The notes under the pieces are model-generated. The model ran no database searches. It was given only the letters and a program-made list of their open reading frames with translations, and was not told the DNA's origin. A stretch of 64,000 nt of DNA, from contig NZ_NESI01000004.1 of assembly GCF_002778325.1 (NCBI RefSeq), positions 62,001-126,000 of the forward strand, read 5' to 3'. The DNA is from Limnohabitans sp. B9-3. GTDB taxonomy: Bacteria > Pseudomonadota > Gammaproteobacteria > Burkholderiales > Burkholderiaceae_C. Of this stretch, positions 15,535-24,719 are shown in pieces; position 1 is the first letter of the stretch; the number at the start of each line of letters is the position of its first letter. Made by a program: the position numbers and the translations under genes.

Positions 15535-18500
15535 ATGAACGCACCTCTGCCCCGCCACATCACCGACACACCCGCCAACACCTACGAACGCGTGGCCACT
15601 GGCAGCAACGAAGTTGCAGGCAAACTGGCCGCGCGGTTGCGGGCTGAAACCCAAGGCGAGGTGCTGTTCTCAGCTGCCGACCGAGGCCGATACGCCACCG
15701 ATGCGTCGATTTACCAAATCACACCGGTGGGTGTGTTTGTGCCACGGCATGCACACGAAGTGCCCGTCGCGCTGCAGATTTGCCGCGACTTAGGCGTACC
15801 CATCGTGCCGCGCGGCGGCGGCACCAGCCAATGCGGCCAAACCACCGGCGCAGGTTTGGTGATTGACCACAGCAAACACATTCGCAACGTGATTCAGCAC
15901 GACGTTGATGCGCGCACTGTCGAGGTCGAACCCGGCATGGTGCTGGACCACTTGAATGCCCAACTCAAAGCTCACGGTGTGTGGTTTCCAGTGGATGTAT
16001 CCACCAGCGCCCAAGCCACCTTGGGCGGAATGGCGGGCAACAACTCGTGTGGCAGCCGCTCGATTGCCTACGGCAACATGGTGCACAACGTGGTGGGGGC
16101 CAACGCATGGCTGAGCAGCGGCGAATTGCTGCAGTTTGGGGCCTACGGCGCAAGCAGCGGACGTGCTTTGCAAATAGGCGATTTCGTCAAACACTTGGCA
16201 CAAGGATTAACACCGGAGCTGGAAGCCCACTGGCCCAAAGTGATGCGCCGCGTCGCAGGCTACAACCTCGATATTTTCAACAACCAAAACGAGCGCCCTT
16301 ACACCAGTGACGGCTCCGTGAACTTGGCGCACTTGCTGATTGGCAGCGAAGGCACGCTGGGCTTGACCCAATCCCTCACGCTTAAGCTGAGCGACTTGCC
16401 GCGCGCCAAGGTCTTGGGCGTGGTGAACTTTGACAGCTTTTACAAAGCCATGGACGCCGCCCAGCACATCGTCAAGCTGGGCGACGGCACGCTCACAGCG
16501 GTCGAGTTGGTCGACCGCACCATGATCGACCTGTCGCTGCAAAACCCAGCGTTCGCCCCCACCATTCGCACCGCCTTGATTGGCGAGCCAGAGGCTGTGC
16601 TTCTGGTCGAATTTGCAGGCGCCAACAAAGACATGCTCAAGCCCAAAATGCGCCAACTGGTAGAGCTGATGGGAGACCTCGGCTTGCCCGGCAGCGTGGT
16701 GGAAATGATCGACGACGCACCCCAAAAAAACCTGTGGGAAGTGCGCAAGGCCGGCCTCAACATCATGATGAGCCTCAAAGGCGACGGCAAGCCGGTGAGC
16801 TTCATCGAAGACTGCGCGGTACCCCTCGAAAGCTTGGCCGAGTACACCGACGAGCTGACCCAAGTGTTCAAGCGCCATGGCACCAAAGGCACGTGGTACG
16901 CCCACGCCTCGGTGGGCACCTTGCATGTGCGTCCAATTTTGGACATGCGACGCAACGGCGCCGCCAAGATGCGCGAAATCGCTGACGAAGCCAGCGCCTT
17001 GGTGCGCAAATACAAAGGCGCTTACAGCGGCGAGCACGGCGATGGCTTGTGTCGCGGTGAATGGATTGAGTGGCAGTTCGGACCCAAAATCAACGAGGCC
17101 TTCACGCAAATCAAACAACACTTGGACCCGTTGAATTTGTTGTCACCGCAACGCATCGTCAACCCACCCAAGATGGACGACACCTCGCTGATGCGTTTTG
17201 GCAATGACTACAAAGTCATCCCGATTCAAACGGCTTTGGACTGGCGTGCGTGGGACGTGCAAAACGACCCCGCCACCGAGCTCACCACCGCCCCCGGCAC
17301 CGGCGGCGACGCCGCCCAAGGCTTCGCTAAAGCCGTGGAGATGTGCAACAACAACGGCACATGCCGCAAATTTGACGCAGGCACCATGTGCCCCAGCTAC
17401 CGCGTCACCCGCGACGAAAAACACCTCACACGTGGTCGCGCCAACACCCTGCGCTTGGCCTTGAGCGGCCAGCTCGGCGCTGAGGGCCTGAGCAACCCTG
17501 AATTGATGGAAGCCATGGACTTGTGCGTGGGCTGCAAAGGCTGCAAGCGCGATTGCCCGACAGGCGTAGACATGGCCCGCATGAAAGTAGAGACCCTGCA
17601 CCATTACAAAGCGAAGCATGGCTTCACCCTCAAAGACCGCCTGATTGCCTACCTGCCTCGCTACGCGCAACACGCCGCACGTTGGTCAGGCCTGCTGAAT
17701 TTGCGCAACAAAATTCCGCTGCTGGCTCAGCTGGCCGAACGCCTCACAGGCTTGTCTGCACAACGCAGCTGGCCCACTTGGCAGGGCCAACATTTCTTTA
17801 ACCAAGGCACACAGGGCGTGTCAAAAGAAGCTGTGTTGAGCGCCAGCAAACCCGTGGTGCTGTTTGTTGACACCTTCAATGGCTACTTTGAATCGAGCAA
17901 CGCCCACGCCGCCCTGCGTGTGTTGCAAGCGGCAGGCTACAGCGTGCATGTGGCGTCGAAAAACGAGCGCGGTCACGATGCGGACGCCGGACACTTGTGT
18001 TGTGGTCGCACCTTCTTGGCCAACGGCATGGTGGACAAAGCGCGTGAACACGCCCGTGAGCTGATTGACACCTTGCTGCCTTTTGCCAAACGCAACATTG
18101 CCATCGTGGGCTTGGAGCCCTCTTGCTTGCTGACGCTGCGTGATGAGGCACTTGTATTGGGCTTGGGCGACAGCGCACACCGCGTGAGCGAACAAGCGCT
18201 TTTACTAGAAGAGTTCTTGGCACGCGAAGCCAAAGCGGGCGCGTTGGATGAACTCAAGACGCACCTCAAGCCTGCCGTCAAAGCCATCTTGCTACACGGC
18301 CACTGCCATCAAAAAGCCTTTGGCTTGATGCCGCCCGTGCTGGATGTGATTCGCCTTATCCCCAACGCAGCCCCTGAGCTGATTGAAAGTAGCTGCTGCG
18401 GCATGGCCGGTAGCTTTGGCTATGAGGCCTCGCACTTAGAGGTGTCGATGCAAATGGCCGAGCTGAGTTTGTTGCCCGCAGTACGTGCCAAGCCTGATGC

Positions 18501-18606
18501 CATCGTGGTGGCAGACGGCACAAGTTGTCGCCACCAAATTGAAGACGGTGCCGCTCGCCAAGCCATTCACGTGGCTCAACTGTTGAGCGACCACCTGAAA
18601 AGTTAA
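15535..18606 (+). CDS. ydiJ: FAD/4Fe-4S 2-hydroxyacid dehydrogenase, YdiJ-like
   Basis: 1023 residues, matching the length of the E. coli YdiJ type. An FAD-binding PCMH domain (about 60-290) contains VPRGGGTSQCGQTTGAG; the FAD-oxidase C domain follows. Then come ferredoxin-type Cys clusters, CNNNGTCRKF...MCPSY near 603-622 and CVGCKGCKRDCP near 664-674, and a heterodisulfide-reductase-like CCG region with LCCGRTFLANG near 821 and ESSCCGMAGSFGYE near 953. Enzymes of this kind oxidise D-2-hydroxyglutarate, D-lactate or glycolate at the membrane and pass electrons to the respiratory chain. The GntR and aminotransferase neighbours favour a hydroxyacid feeding glyoxylate-type metabolism, but the substrate is open. 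Confidence 0.9.
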   Translation: MNAPLPRHITDTPANTYERVATGSNEVAGKLAARLRAETQGEVLFSAADRGRYATDASIYQITPVGVFVPRHAHEVPVALQICRDLGVPIVPRGGGTSQCGQTTGAGLVIDHSKHIRNVIQHDVDARTVEVEPGMVLDHLNAQLKAHGVWFPVDVSTSAQATLGGMAGNNSCGSRSIAYGNMVHNVVGANAWLSSGELLQFGAYGASSGRALQIGDFVKHLAQGLTPELEAHWPKVMRRVAGYNLDIFNNQNERPYTSDGSVNLAHLLIGSEGTLGLTQSLTLKLSDLPRAKVLGVVNFDSFYKAMDAAQHIVKLGDGTLTAVELVDRTMIDLSLQNPAFAPTIRTALIGEPEAVLLVEFAGANKDMLKPKMRQLVELMGDLGLPGSVVEMIDDAPQKNLWEVRKAGLNIMMSLKGDGKPVSFIEDCAVPLESLAEYTDELTQVFKRHGTKGTWYAHASVGTLHVRPILDMRRNGAAKMREIADEASALVRKYKGAYSGEHGDGLCRGEWIEWQFGPKINEAFTQIKQHLDPLNLLSPQRIVNPPKMDDTSLMRFGNDYKVIPIQTALDWRAWDVQNDPATELTTAPGTGGDAAQGFAKAVEMCNNNGTCRKFDAGTMCPSYRVTRDEKHLTRGRANTLRLALSGQLGAEGLSNPELMEAMDLCVGCKGCKRDCPTGVDMARMKVETLHHYKAKHGFTLKDRLIAYLPRYAQHAARWSGLLNLRNKIPLLAQLAERLTGLSAQRSWPTWQGQHFFNQGTQGVSKEAVLSASKPVVLFVDTFNGYFESSNAHAALRVLQAAGYSVHVASKNERGHDADAGHLCCGRTFLANGMVDKAREHARELIDTLLPFAKRNIAIVGLEPSCLLTLRDEALVLGLGDSAHRVSEQALLLEEFLAREAKAGALDELKTHLKPAVKAILLHGHCHQKAFGLMPPVLDVIRLIPNAAPELIESSCCGMAGSFGYEASHLEVSMQMAELSLLPAVRAKPDAIVVADGTSCRHQIEDGAARQAIHVAQLLSDHLKS

Positions 18607-18615
18607 GTCAGCAAC

Positions 18616-19344
18616 TTATTGCGGAACCAAGCACCACGGTGCTTGGTACTCCACCAAGCCTATCCAAAGGGTCCAGCCAGAACTGGCCGCCAAAGCCAAT
18701 CCTGCCAAGCGCACGCCCCATGCGCCACTGGATGCGCCAGCGACACCCGTGGGCTTGAACCCGCGCATGCGCAACCACAACCAAGGGCCCACCGTCAGCA
18801 CGACGGCGCTGCCCAAGGCGAACAAGGCCATCACGCCTGCGCCCTCTAGAGGGCTGCTGCTCAATGCGGCCACCAGCAAGGCACCGTAAAGCAAACCGCA
18901 AGGCATCAAAGCCCACAAAAAACCCAAGACGACAGCGCCGCCGTTGCGCAGCTTGAGGTGCGCCGTCAGGCTCTGGACGCGGCGCCAAATGTTGCGCCCG
19001 ATGCCGTCGAGCCACACGGGTTGCTCTGCGCGCCATAGCAAGAGCAAGCCCACCAAAAACGCAAACAAGTGCAACAGGGTCCACACTGGGCGAAACACGG
19101 CAGATTGCGTGCTGAGCCAGCCCACGCCTTGCATGGTGTATGCGGCCACTGCGCCCAACGTGCTGTAGCCCGCGATGCGGCCCAGTTGAAACAACAGCAT
19201 GGCCGATGTGCCCTGCCCTGCGCCTTGCTTTTGTGCAGAACGGCCAATGCCCGCACAGACAGCACCACACATGGCCAAACAATGCGGGCCGCCCGCCAGT
19301 CCCATCAGCAAAGCGGTCAGGGCTAAAGTTGAATTCATCACCAT
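18616..19344 (-). CDS. TauE/SafE-like membrane protein (COG2836 type) linked to hemN
   Basis: 242 residues, hydrophobic, with about six membrane segments. The first, LTALLMGLAGGPHCLAMCGA, carries the His-Cys/Met-Cys pattern seen in COG2836 proteins, and a related GFLWALMPCGLLYGALLVAA repeat occurs in the middle. These proteins commonly sit in cbb3-oxidase gene neighbourhoods and may handle copper or sulfur species (inference). Its ATG shares one base with the hemN stop, so it is coupled to an FNR-controlled gene. Confidence 0.85.
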   Translation of the reverse strand: MVMNSTLALTALLMGLAGGPHCLAMCGAVCAGIGRSAQKQGAGQGTSAMLLFQLGRIAGYSTLGAVAAYTMQGVGWLSTQSAVFRPVWTLLHLFAFLVGLLLLWRAEQPVWLDGIGRNIWRRVQSLTAHLKLRNGGAVVLGFLWALMPCGLLYGALLVAALSSSPLEGAGVMALFALGSAVVLTVGPWLWLRMRGFKPTGVAGASSGAWGVRLAGLALAASSGWTLWIGLVEYQAPWCLVPQ

Positions 19345-20762
19345 CAGATGATTTTAGAGAACCTCGCGCGGTTGCGGTCTGTTTGCAAATATTGATCAAA
19401 CACCATGGCGACGCCGCGCACAAAGAACCAACCCAACTCCGTCACCTGAATCCCCGTCGAATCTAGGGACACAAGCCCTTGCGTTTGCATATGCCGCAAC
19501 GATTCCAGTTCTTGCGCAAAGTAGGGCTGAAAATCAATTAGATGCGCCAACTCGATGGACTCAAACAACACATGCCCTTGGCACATCAACGCCATGATGA
19601 CCGACTGTCGCACCAAGTCATCGCGTGACATGGCCAAACCTCGCTCAACAGGCAAACGCCCTTGGTCAAGCAGGTCGTAATAAGCCTCTAAGGTTTTCAC
19701 GTTTTGGCTGAAGGTGCTGCCCACACGGCCGATCGACGACACCCCCAACGCCACCAAATCACAATCGGGTTGTGTGCTGTAGCCTTGAAAGTTTCGGTGC
19801 AAACGTCCTTGACGCTTAGCCACCGCCAGCGCGTCCGTGGACAGCGCAAAGTGATCCATGCCGACATAGACATAGCCTGCGGCCATCAACACGCGCATGG
19901 CACTGGCCAACATCGCCAACTTAGAGCTGGCGGGCGGCAAATCTTCTACATGAATGCGGCGCTGAGGCTTGAACCGCTCTGGCAAATGCGCATAGGCGTA
20001 CAAGGCAATGCGATCGGGGTGCAGCTTCACGACCTGCGCCAAGGTGCGCTCAAAGGTCTCGGGACTTTGCATGGGCAGGCCATAAATCAAATCCACATTG
20101 ATGGACTCAAAGCCAATCTTGCGGGACACTGCCACCAAATCAAACACCTGCGCCTCAGGCTGAATGCGGTGTACCGCTTTTTGCACGGCCGGCTCAAAGT
20201 CTTGCACGCCAAAACTCAAACGGTTAAACCCTAGCTCTGCCAGTCGTATCAAACGCTCTGGTGTGACGGTGCGTGGGTCAACCTCTATCGAATATTCACC
20301 ACCCGGCGTGAACACAAAATTGCGACGCAGCATGGCCATCAAATCTTGCAATTCAACATCGCTCAAAAACGTGGGACTGCCACCGCCAAGATGCAATTGC
20401 GAGACGCTTTGCCCAACGCCCAGATGCGCAATATTGAGCTCGACCTCGCGCGTCACGTAGCGCAAATATTCGGCACCCCTTTCATGGTGTTTGGTGATGA
20501 TTTTGTTGCACGCACAGTAGTAACACAGGGACTCACAAAACGGGATGTGAACATACAGCGACAACGGGTAAAGCTTGGAGCCCAAACCCACACGCCGCAG
20601 CGTCAGGGCTTGCACATAGTCGAGCTCGCCGAAGGCCTCTACAAACCGATCGGCCGTGGGATATGAGGTGTAGCGGGGGCCTGGCACGTCATAGCGCTGA
20701 AGCAATTCAGGACTGATCACAACAGGTGAAGGGTGTGCAGCCGACAAAAGGGAGGAGGACAT
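19344..20762 (-). CDS. hemN: oxygen-independent coproporphyrinogen III dehydrogenase
   Basis: 472 residues from ATG 20762. A longer frame begins with TTG at 20831, but that codon lies inside the FNR box, so the inner start is preferred; no strong ribosome site is seen. The radical-SAM Cys triad CESLCYYC is at 76-83, with HLGGGSPTFL and a C-terminal HemN domain. It decarboxylates coproporphyrinogen III without oxygen in haem synthesis. Co-transcribed with the TauE-like gene and divergent from fnr, it supplies haem for the cbb3 oxidase under low oxygen. Confidence 0.94.
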   Translation of the reverse strand: MSSSLLSAAHPSPVVISPELLQRYDVPGPRYTSYPTADRFVEAFGELDYVQALTLRRVGLGSKLYPLSLYVHIPFCESLCYYCACNKIITKHHERGAEYLRYVTREVELNIAHLGVGQSVSQLHLGGGSPTFLSDVELQDLMAMLRRNFVFTPGGEYSIEVDPRTVTPERLIRLAELGFNRLSFGVQDFEPAVQKAVHRIQPEAQVFDLVAVSRKIGFESINVDLIYGLPMQSPETFERTLAQVVKLHPDRIALYAYAHLPERFKPQRRIHVEDLPPASSKLAMLASAMRVLMAAGYVYVGMDHFALSTDALAVAKRQGRLHRNFQGYSTQPDCDLVALGVSSIGRVGSTFSQNVKTLEAYYDLLDQGRLPVERGLAMSRDDLVRQSVIMALMCQGHVLFESIELAHLIDFQPYFAQELESLRHMQTQGLVSLDSTGIQVTELGWFFVRGVAMVFDQYLQTDRNRARFSKII

Positions 20763-20817
20763 AAGTTCACAGTCATATTTGGATCTCATAATGTGACTTG
20801 AATCTGCTTTTTTAGTT

Positions 20818-20831
20818 TTGACACAAGTCAA
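20818..20831. promoter_or_regulatory. FNR box between hemN and fnr
   Basis: TTGAC-ACAA-GTCAA is a perfect inverted repeat with the FNR/Anr spacing and near-consensus arms. It lies 56 bases before the chosen hemN start and 20 bases before fnr. That distance fits activation of hemN and repression (autoregulation) of fnr. Confidence 0.85.
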
Positions 20832-20851
20832 AAAACCGGTCTGTTTGAAGT

Positions 20852-21577
20852 ATGAATCCTCACGCCATCAAAGTCGCCTGCTCCAGCTGCAACCTGCGTG
20901 AATTGTGTATGCCCGTCGGGCTCACTGATGCGGATATGCAGCGCATTGAAGAGGTGGTGGCCACACGCCGCAAAGTGCCCAAGGGCACACATTTGTTTCA
21001 CAACGGCGAGCCATTCAACGCGCTCTACGCCATACGCACTGGATTTTTCAAAACTTGCGTGTCCTCCGAAGATGGACGCGATCAAGTCACAGGCTTTCAG
21101 ATGGCAGGCGAAGTGATTGGGCTCGACGGCATCGTCAGCGACCGTCACACGTGCGATGCGGTTGCCTTAGAAGATGCCGAAGTCTGTGTGATGCCCTTCG
21201 ACCGGATTGAAGAGCTGTCGCGGGAGGTGAACGCACTGCAGCACCATGTCCACAAAATCATGAGTCGAGAAATCGTACGCGAACACGGCGTGATCATGAT
21301 GTTGGGCAGCATGCGTGCTGAAGAACGGTTGGCTGCATTCTTGTTGAATTTGGTGCAACGCTTGCATGCACGCGGCTTCTCGCAATCCGAGTTGATGCTG
21401 CGCATGACACGCGAAGAAATTGGCAGCTATCTTGGTCTCAAATTAGAGACGGTCAGCCGAACCTTTTCCAAGTTTGCGGATGACAAGATCATTGAAGTCA
21501 AGCAGCGCCATGTGCGTATCTTGAACACGGATGCGTTGAAAGCTTTGGTCAACCCGCCCACCTGCGGTCCACTCTGA
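20852..21577 (+). CDS. fnr: FNR-type oxygen-sensing transcriptional regulator
   Basis: 241 residues. N-terminal cysteines at 10, 13 and 19 keep the C-x2-C-x5-C spacing of E. coli FNR, with a fourth Cys at 101, so an oxygen-labile 4Fe-4S cluster is expected. The cyclic-nucleotide-like domain occupies about 25-150 and the C-terminal helix-turn-helix has the recognition helix ETVSRTF that reads TTGAT half-sites. Three perfect FNR boxes lie within 9 kb, in front of hemN/fnr, ccoN and ccoI/uspA. Confidence 0.95.
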   Translation: MNPHAIKVACSSCNLRELCMPVGLTDADMQRIEEVVATRRKVPKGTHLFHNGEPFNALYAIRTGFFKTCVSSEDGRDQVTGFQMAGEVIGLDGIVSDRHTCDAVALEDAEVCVMPFDRIEELSREVNALQHHVHKIMSREIVREHGVIMMLGSMRAEERLAAFLLNLVQRLHARGFSQSELMLRMTREEIGSYLGLKLETVSRTFSKFADDKIIEVKQRHVRILNTDALKALVNPPTCGPL

Positions 21578-21591
21578 TCTAAAAAAATCAC

Positions 21592-21828
21592 TCAACGGTT
21601 GACGTCAGAGGGTAATACCGACAACAAGGTGGTCAAGGCGCTCGATGCCGCTGTCACGGTCCAGAACACAAAAAACGAAAGGGTGTAAATGCCCTGTCTA
21701 GACATGTCAATCGGTTGTCCTGCCCAATGCAGGTCTGTGGGGTCGAGCAAAGCAAACACCAAGATTTCTAAAACACCCGCAAGCAAAAAGGCTGGCCAGA
21801 GAATCCACATCATTCGTTGTGCCAACAT
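21592..21828 (-). CDS. small membrane protein at the end of the cbb3 operon, function unknown
   Basis: 78 residues from the ATG at 21828, which has GGAG 7 bases upstream; the frame also opens at a TTG 12 bases earlier. Two hydrophobic helices, about 8-27 (WPAFLLAGVLEILVFALLD) and 48-70 (YTLSFFVFWTVTAASSALTT), flank a loop with DPTDLHWAGQPIDMSRQ. I do not recognise the family. It follows fixH by about 57 bases on the same strand, so a role in oxidase assembly is possible but unproven. Confidence 0.75.
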   Translation of the reverse strand: MLAQRMMWILWPAFLLAGVLEILVFALLDPTDLHWAGQPIDMSRQGIYTLSFFVFWTVTAASSALTTLLSVLPSDVNR

Positions 21829-21885
21829 CACGTTCTCCAAAAAGATAAATTTTTGATCACTTGCTCACCTTGGGTGCTTTGAACA

Positions 21886-22146
21886 TCAAGGCTTGGCAGA
21901 CACAGGCGTGGCCGCATGGTTGCGGGTTTGCAGGGCAGGCGCAAGGGCTTTTTGCTCGGCCAAGGTCTTGTTGATCTCTAGACCCCGGCGGTAATAGTCT
22001 TGTGCAATCACAGGGTCTGGCACACGGATGGCAATCACCAAGGTCACAAATCCGGCGACCACCACGGCAGCGGGTCCTGCAATGATGAGCCAGACATGGC
22101 CGTACATCCACCAAGGCTGTGTATCGAGTTGTGTAGGTGAGGTCAT
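21886..22146 (-). CDS. fixH: FixH-family cbb3 oxidase assembly protein
   Basis: 86 residues, shorter than many FixH proteins. One N-terminal membrane helix (about 18-42, HVWLIIAGPAAVVVAGFVTL) precedes the characteristic VPDPVIAQDYYRRGLEINKT segment. FixH/CcoH helps assemble cbb3 cytochrome oxidase. It follows ccoG by 8 bases in the cco operon. A GAAAG lies 6-7 bases before the ATG. Confidence 0.85.
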   Translation of the reverse strand: MTSPTQLDTQPWWMYGHVWLIIAGPAAVVVAGFVTLVIAIRVPDPVIAQDYYRRGLEINKTLAEQKALAPALQTRNHAATPVSAKP

Positions 22147-22154
22147 AGCAACTT

Positions 22155-23597
22155 TCAGCGTGGCACGATGAACACAGATTTTTCAACCACCAGGTCGTCT
22201 GTCCCCACCGCTTGAATTTCAAACTGTATTTTGTGCGATCCGGCTTCGACAGAGCCGTAGGGAATGTCTGCGCGCAGCACCACCCAGCGGGCTTGTGCGG
22301 CATCGACCTTGACATCGGTTTCAGTCTCGATGCGGATATTTGGCAAACCACGAACAGACAAATGGTAGGTCTGCGCGCGCTCGGAGGCATTCATGATTTG
22401 CAAGCGATACACATTCTCCAAAGTGCCGACTTCTGTGATGCGCGAGAGTGTGGACCGGTCACGCACGACATCCACTTTGAACGGCGTGCGCAAACTCAAA
22501 GACACCAACACAAACGCAATCAAGCCCACCAAAAACAGGGCGTAGATCTGCACCCGCGGACGCAACATGCGCTGCCATATTTGCTTGGATGACCATTTTT
22601 GGCCCAGAGCATTTTGCGTGGCGAAGCGCACCAAGCCACGCTCAAAACCCATTTTGTCCATCACCGAATCACACACATCCGCGCAAGCGCCGCACGAAAT
22701 GCATTCGTATTGCAAGCCATCACGAATGTCGATACCCGTCGGACAGACCTGAACACACAGGGTGCAATCGATACAAGCACCCAACTGGGGTTGAGTCAGT
22801 TCGACATGGCGAGCGCGAGAGCCTCGGGGTTCGCCGCGCGCACTGTCGTAAGTGACGATGAGCGTGTCATGGTCAAACATGGCGCTTTGAAAGCGGGCAT
22901 AAGGGCACATGTATTTGCAAACCTGCTCGCGCATAAAGCCTGCATTGCCATAAGTCGCAAAGGCGTAGAAGAACACCCAGAACAACTCCCACGAACTCAT
23001 GTGCGTGGTGAAAAACTCCATGGCTAAATCACGAATTGGTGTGAAATAACCCACGAAGGTGAAGCCTGTCCAGATCGACAAGACGATCCAGATCAAATGT
23101 TTGTACCACTTCTTCACCAATTTTTCGAGGGAGAAATCGGCGCCATCCAAACGTATGCGCGCAGAACGATCACCTTCAATTTTGCGTTCTATCCACAGAA
23201 AAATTTCGCTGTACACCGTTTGTGGGCAGGCAAAACCGCACCACAAACGCCCCGCCACCGCCGTGAATAAAAACAGCGACAGCGCTGAAATCACCAACAA
23301 GCCGGTCAGGTAAATAAAGTCTTGCGGGTACAAGACCAAGCCAAAAATGTAAAAACGGCGCGATGCCAAGTCAAACAAAACGGCTTGACGTGTGCCCCAC
23401 TCCAGCCATGGCAAACCGTAAAACACCAGCTGCGTCAGCGCCACAAAAAACCAGCGCCACTTTGCGTACACACCTTGGACGGATCGGGGGTAGATTTTTT
23501 TGGCTGCCGCATAAAGCGACACCATCGCCTCATCGTCTGCAGGCACAGCGGTGATGGGGATGGTCTTACGCTGCTTCGCGTCGTCAGCTGAGTTCAC
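22155..23597 (-). CDS. ccoG: cbb3 oxidase accessory iron-sulfur protein CcoG (RdxA/FixG)
   Basis: 480 residues starting with GTG. Several membrane helices fill the first 230 residues, including the LWCGFACPQTVYSEIFLWIE segment. Two 4Fe-4S motifs lie near 275-325 (CIDCTLCVQVCPTG and CISCGACADVCD), followed by a C-terminal Ig-like domain. CcoG reduces copper for insertion into the CuB site of cbb3 oxidase. It starts 5 bases after the ccoP stop. Confidence 0.94.
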   Translation of the reverse strand: MNSADDAKQRKTIPITAVPADDEAMVSLYAAAKKIYPRSVQGVYAKWRWFFVALTQLVFYGLPWLEWGTRQAVLFDLASRRFYIFGLVLYPQDFIYLTGLLVISALSLFLFTAVAGRLWCGFACPQTVYSEIFLWIERKIEGDRSARIRLDGADFSLEKLVKKWYKHLIWIVLSIWTGFTFVGYFTPIRDLAMEFFTTHMSSWELFWVFFYAFATYGNAGFMREQVCKYMCPYARFQSAMFDHDTLIVTYDSARGEPRGSRARHVELTQPQLGACIDCTLCVQVCPTGIDIRDGLQYECISCGACADVCDSVMDKMGFERGLVRFATQNALGQKWSSKQIWQRMLRPRVQIYALFLVGLIAFVLVSLSLRTPFKVDVVRDRSTLSRITEVGTLENVYRLQIMNASERAQTYHLSVRGLPNIRIETETDVKVDAAQARWVVLRADIPYGSVEAGSHKIQFEIQAVGTDDLVVEKSVFIVPR

Positions 23598-23602
23598 AGC
23601 AA

Positions 23603-24538
23603 TTACTTCGCTGTATCAACAACAGCAATTGCAGGTTGGTTTGAAAAACCCCACACATAAGCCGTCAACACGTGGATTTGCGAGGATGTCAACCGGCCTT
23701 CTTGCGCAGGCATTTGGTTGACCTTGCCCACGTTGATGATGGCTGCAATCGCTTCTTCTCCCCATCCATGCAACCAAATTTTGTCGCTCAAGTTCGCCGA
23801 GCCCAAAGCTTGGTTACCTTTGCCGTCCATGCCGTGACAGGCCGCGCAAGCACCAAACTTCGATTTCCCTAAGCCTGCGCGCACAGAGTCATGTGGACTA
23901 CCGGACAAGCTCAGGACGTAGTGCGACACGTTGCGAATATCGTCGGGTGAACCCACAGCGGCTGCCATGGGCGGCATTTGGCCGATACGACCTTTGGTCA
24001 AAGTTTCTTTGATCTTGTCAGGTGTGCCACCGTGCAACCAATCGCCGTCGGTCAGGTTAGGGAAGCCTTTGGAGCCGCGCGCGTCAGAGCCATGACATTG
24101 GGAACAGTTGTTCATGAACAAACGCTCACCCACAGCCATGGCTTTGGGGTCCTTGGCCAATTGTTCTGGCGTTTGTGCATCAAACGCTGCATACAAGGGT
24201 TGCAAATCGGCATTGGCTTTGGCCACTTCATCGTCGTATTGACCCTGCGATGTCCAACCCAACTCGCCCACATAACTGCCTAGCGTGGGGTAGGCCACGC
24301 CATACACCGCCGCAAACACAAGGGTCATGATGAACAACCACAACCACCAACGTGGCAAGGGGTTGTTCATTTCGCGCAAATCACCGTCCCACACATGGCC
24401 CGTGGTGCCGTCGTCGGTTTGATGCGCAGACACTTTGACCTGTGCAGAAAACCACAACAAGAAAGCGCAATACAAGACGCCAAAGATCGAAATAGCGGCC
24501 ACAAAGATCGACCAAAAACTACTTGTGAAATCACTCAT
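23603..24538 (-). CDS. ccoP: cbb3 cytochrome c oxidase subunit III (dihaem cytochrome c)
   Basis: 311 residues. Two N-terminal helices (about 8-32 and 63-85) anchor the protein. Two haem-c motifs, CSQCH at 145-149 and CAACH at 231-235, define the periplasmic dihaem part that passes electrons from soluble cytochrome c to CcoO. AAGGA precedes the ATG. Part of ccoNOQP. Confidence 0.95.
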   Translation of the reverse strand: MSDFTSSFWSIFVAAISIFGVLYCAFLLWFSAQVKVSAHQTDDGTTGHVWDGDLREMNNPLPRWWLWLFIMTLVFAAVYGVAYPTLGSYVGELGWTSQGQYDDEVAKANADLQPLYAAFDAQTPEQLAKDPKAMAVGERLFMNNCSQCHGSDARGSKGFPNLTDGDWLHGGTPDKIKETLTKGRIGQMPPMAAAVGSPDDIRNVSHYVLSLSGSPHDSVRAGLGKSKFGACAACHGMDGKGNQALGSANLSDKIWLHGWGEEAIAAIINVGKVNQMPAQEGRLTSSQIHVLTAYVWGFSNQPAIAVVDTAK

Positions 24539-24571
24539 GATTCGATTCCTTTATAGAGCACCTTGCAGCAC

Positions 24572-24709
24572 TCAGTCCTGATCGAGGGGCAACTTAGAGG
24601 CCTCCTCGAAATCTTTTTTGTTGCGCTTGGAAAAAGCCCAAACAATGATGCCAATGAAGACGGTAAATGAGATCACCGTGGTAGCTGCGCGCAGGTCGTT
24701 CACGTCCAT
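24572..24709 (-). CDS. ccoQ: cbb3 oxidase subunit CcoQ
   Basis: A 45-residue protein, very short. It starts MDVNDLRAATTVISF, has one membrane helix (about 8-26) and a charged tail SKRNKKDFEEASKLPLDQD typical of CcoQ. AGGAG lies 6 bases before the ATG. It sits between ccoO and ccoP, its standard place, where it stabilises the oxidase complex. Confidence 0.9.
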   Translation of the reverse strand: MDVNDLRAATTVISFTVFIGIIVWAFSKRNKKDFEEASKLPLDQD

Positions 24710-24719
24710 GGTGTGCTCC

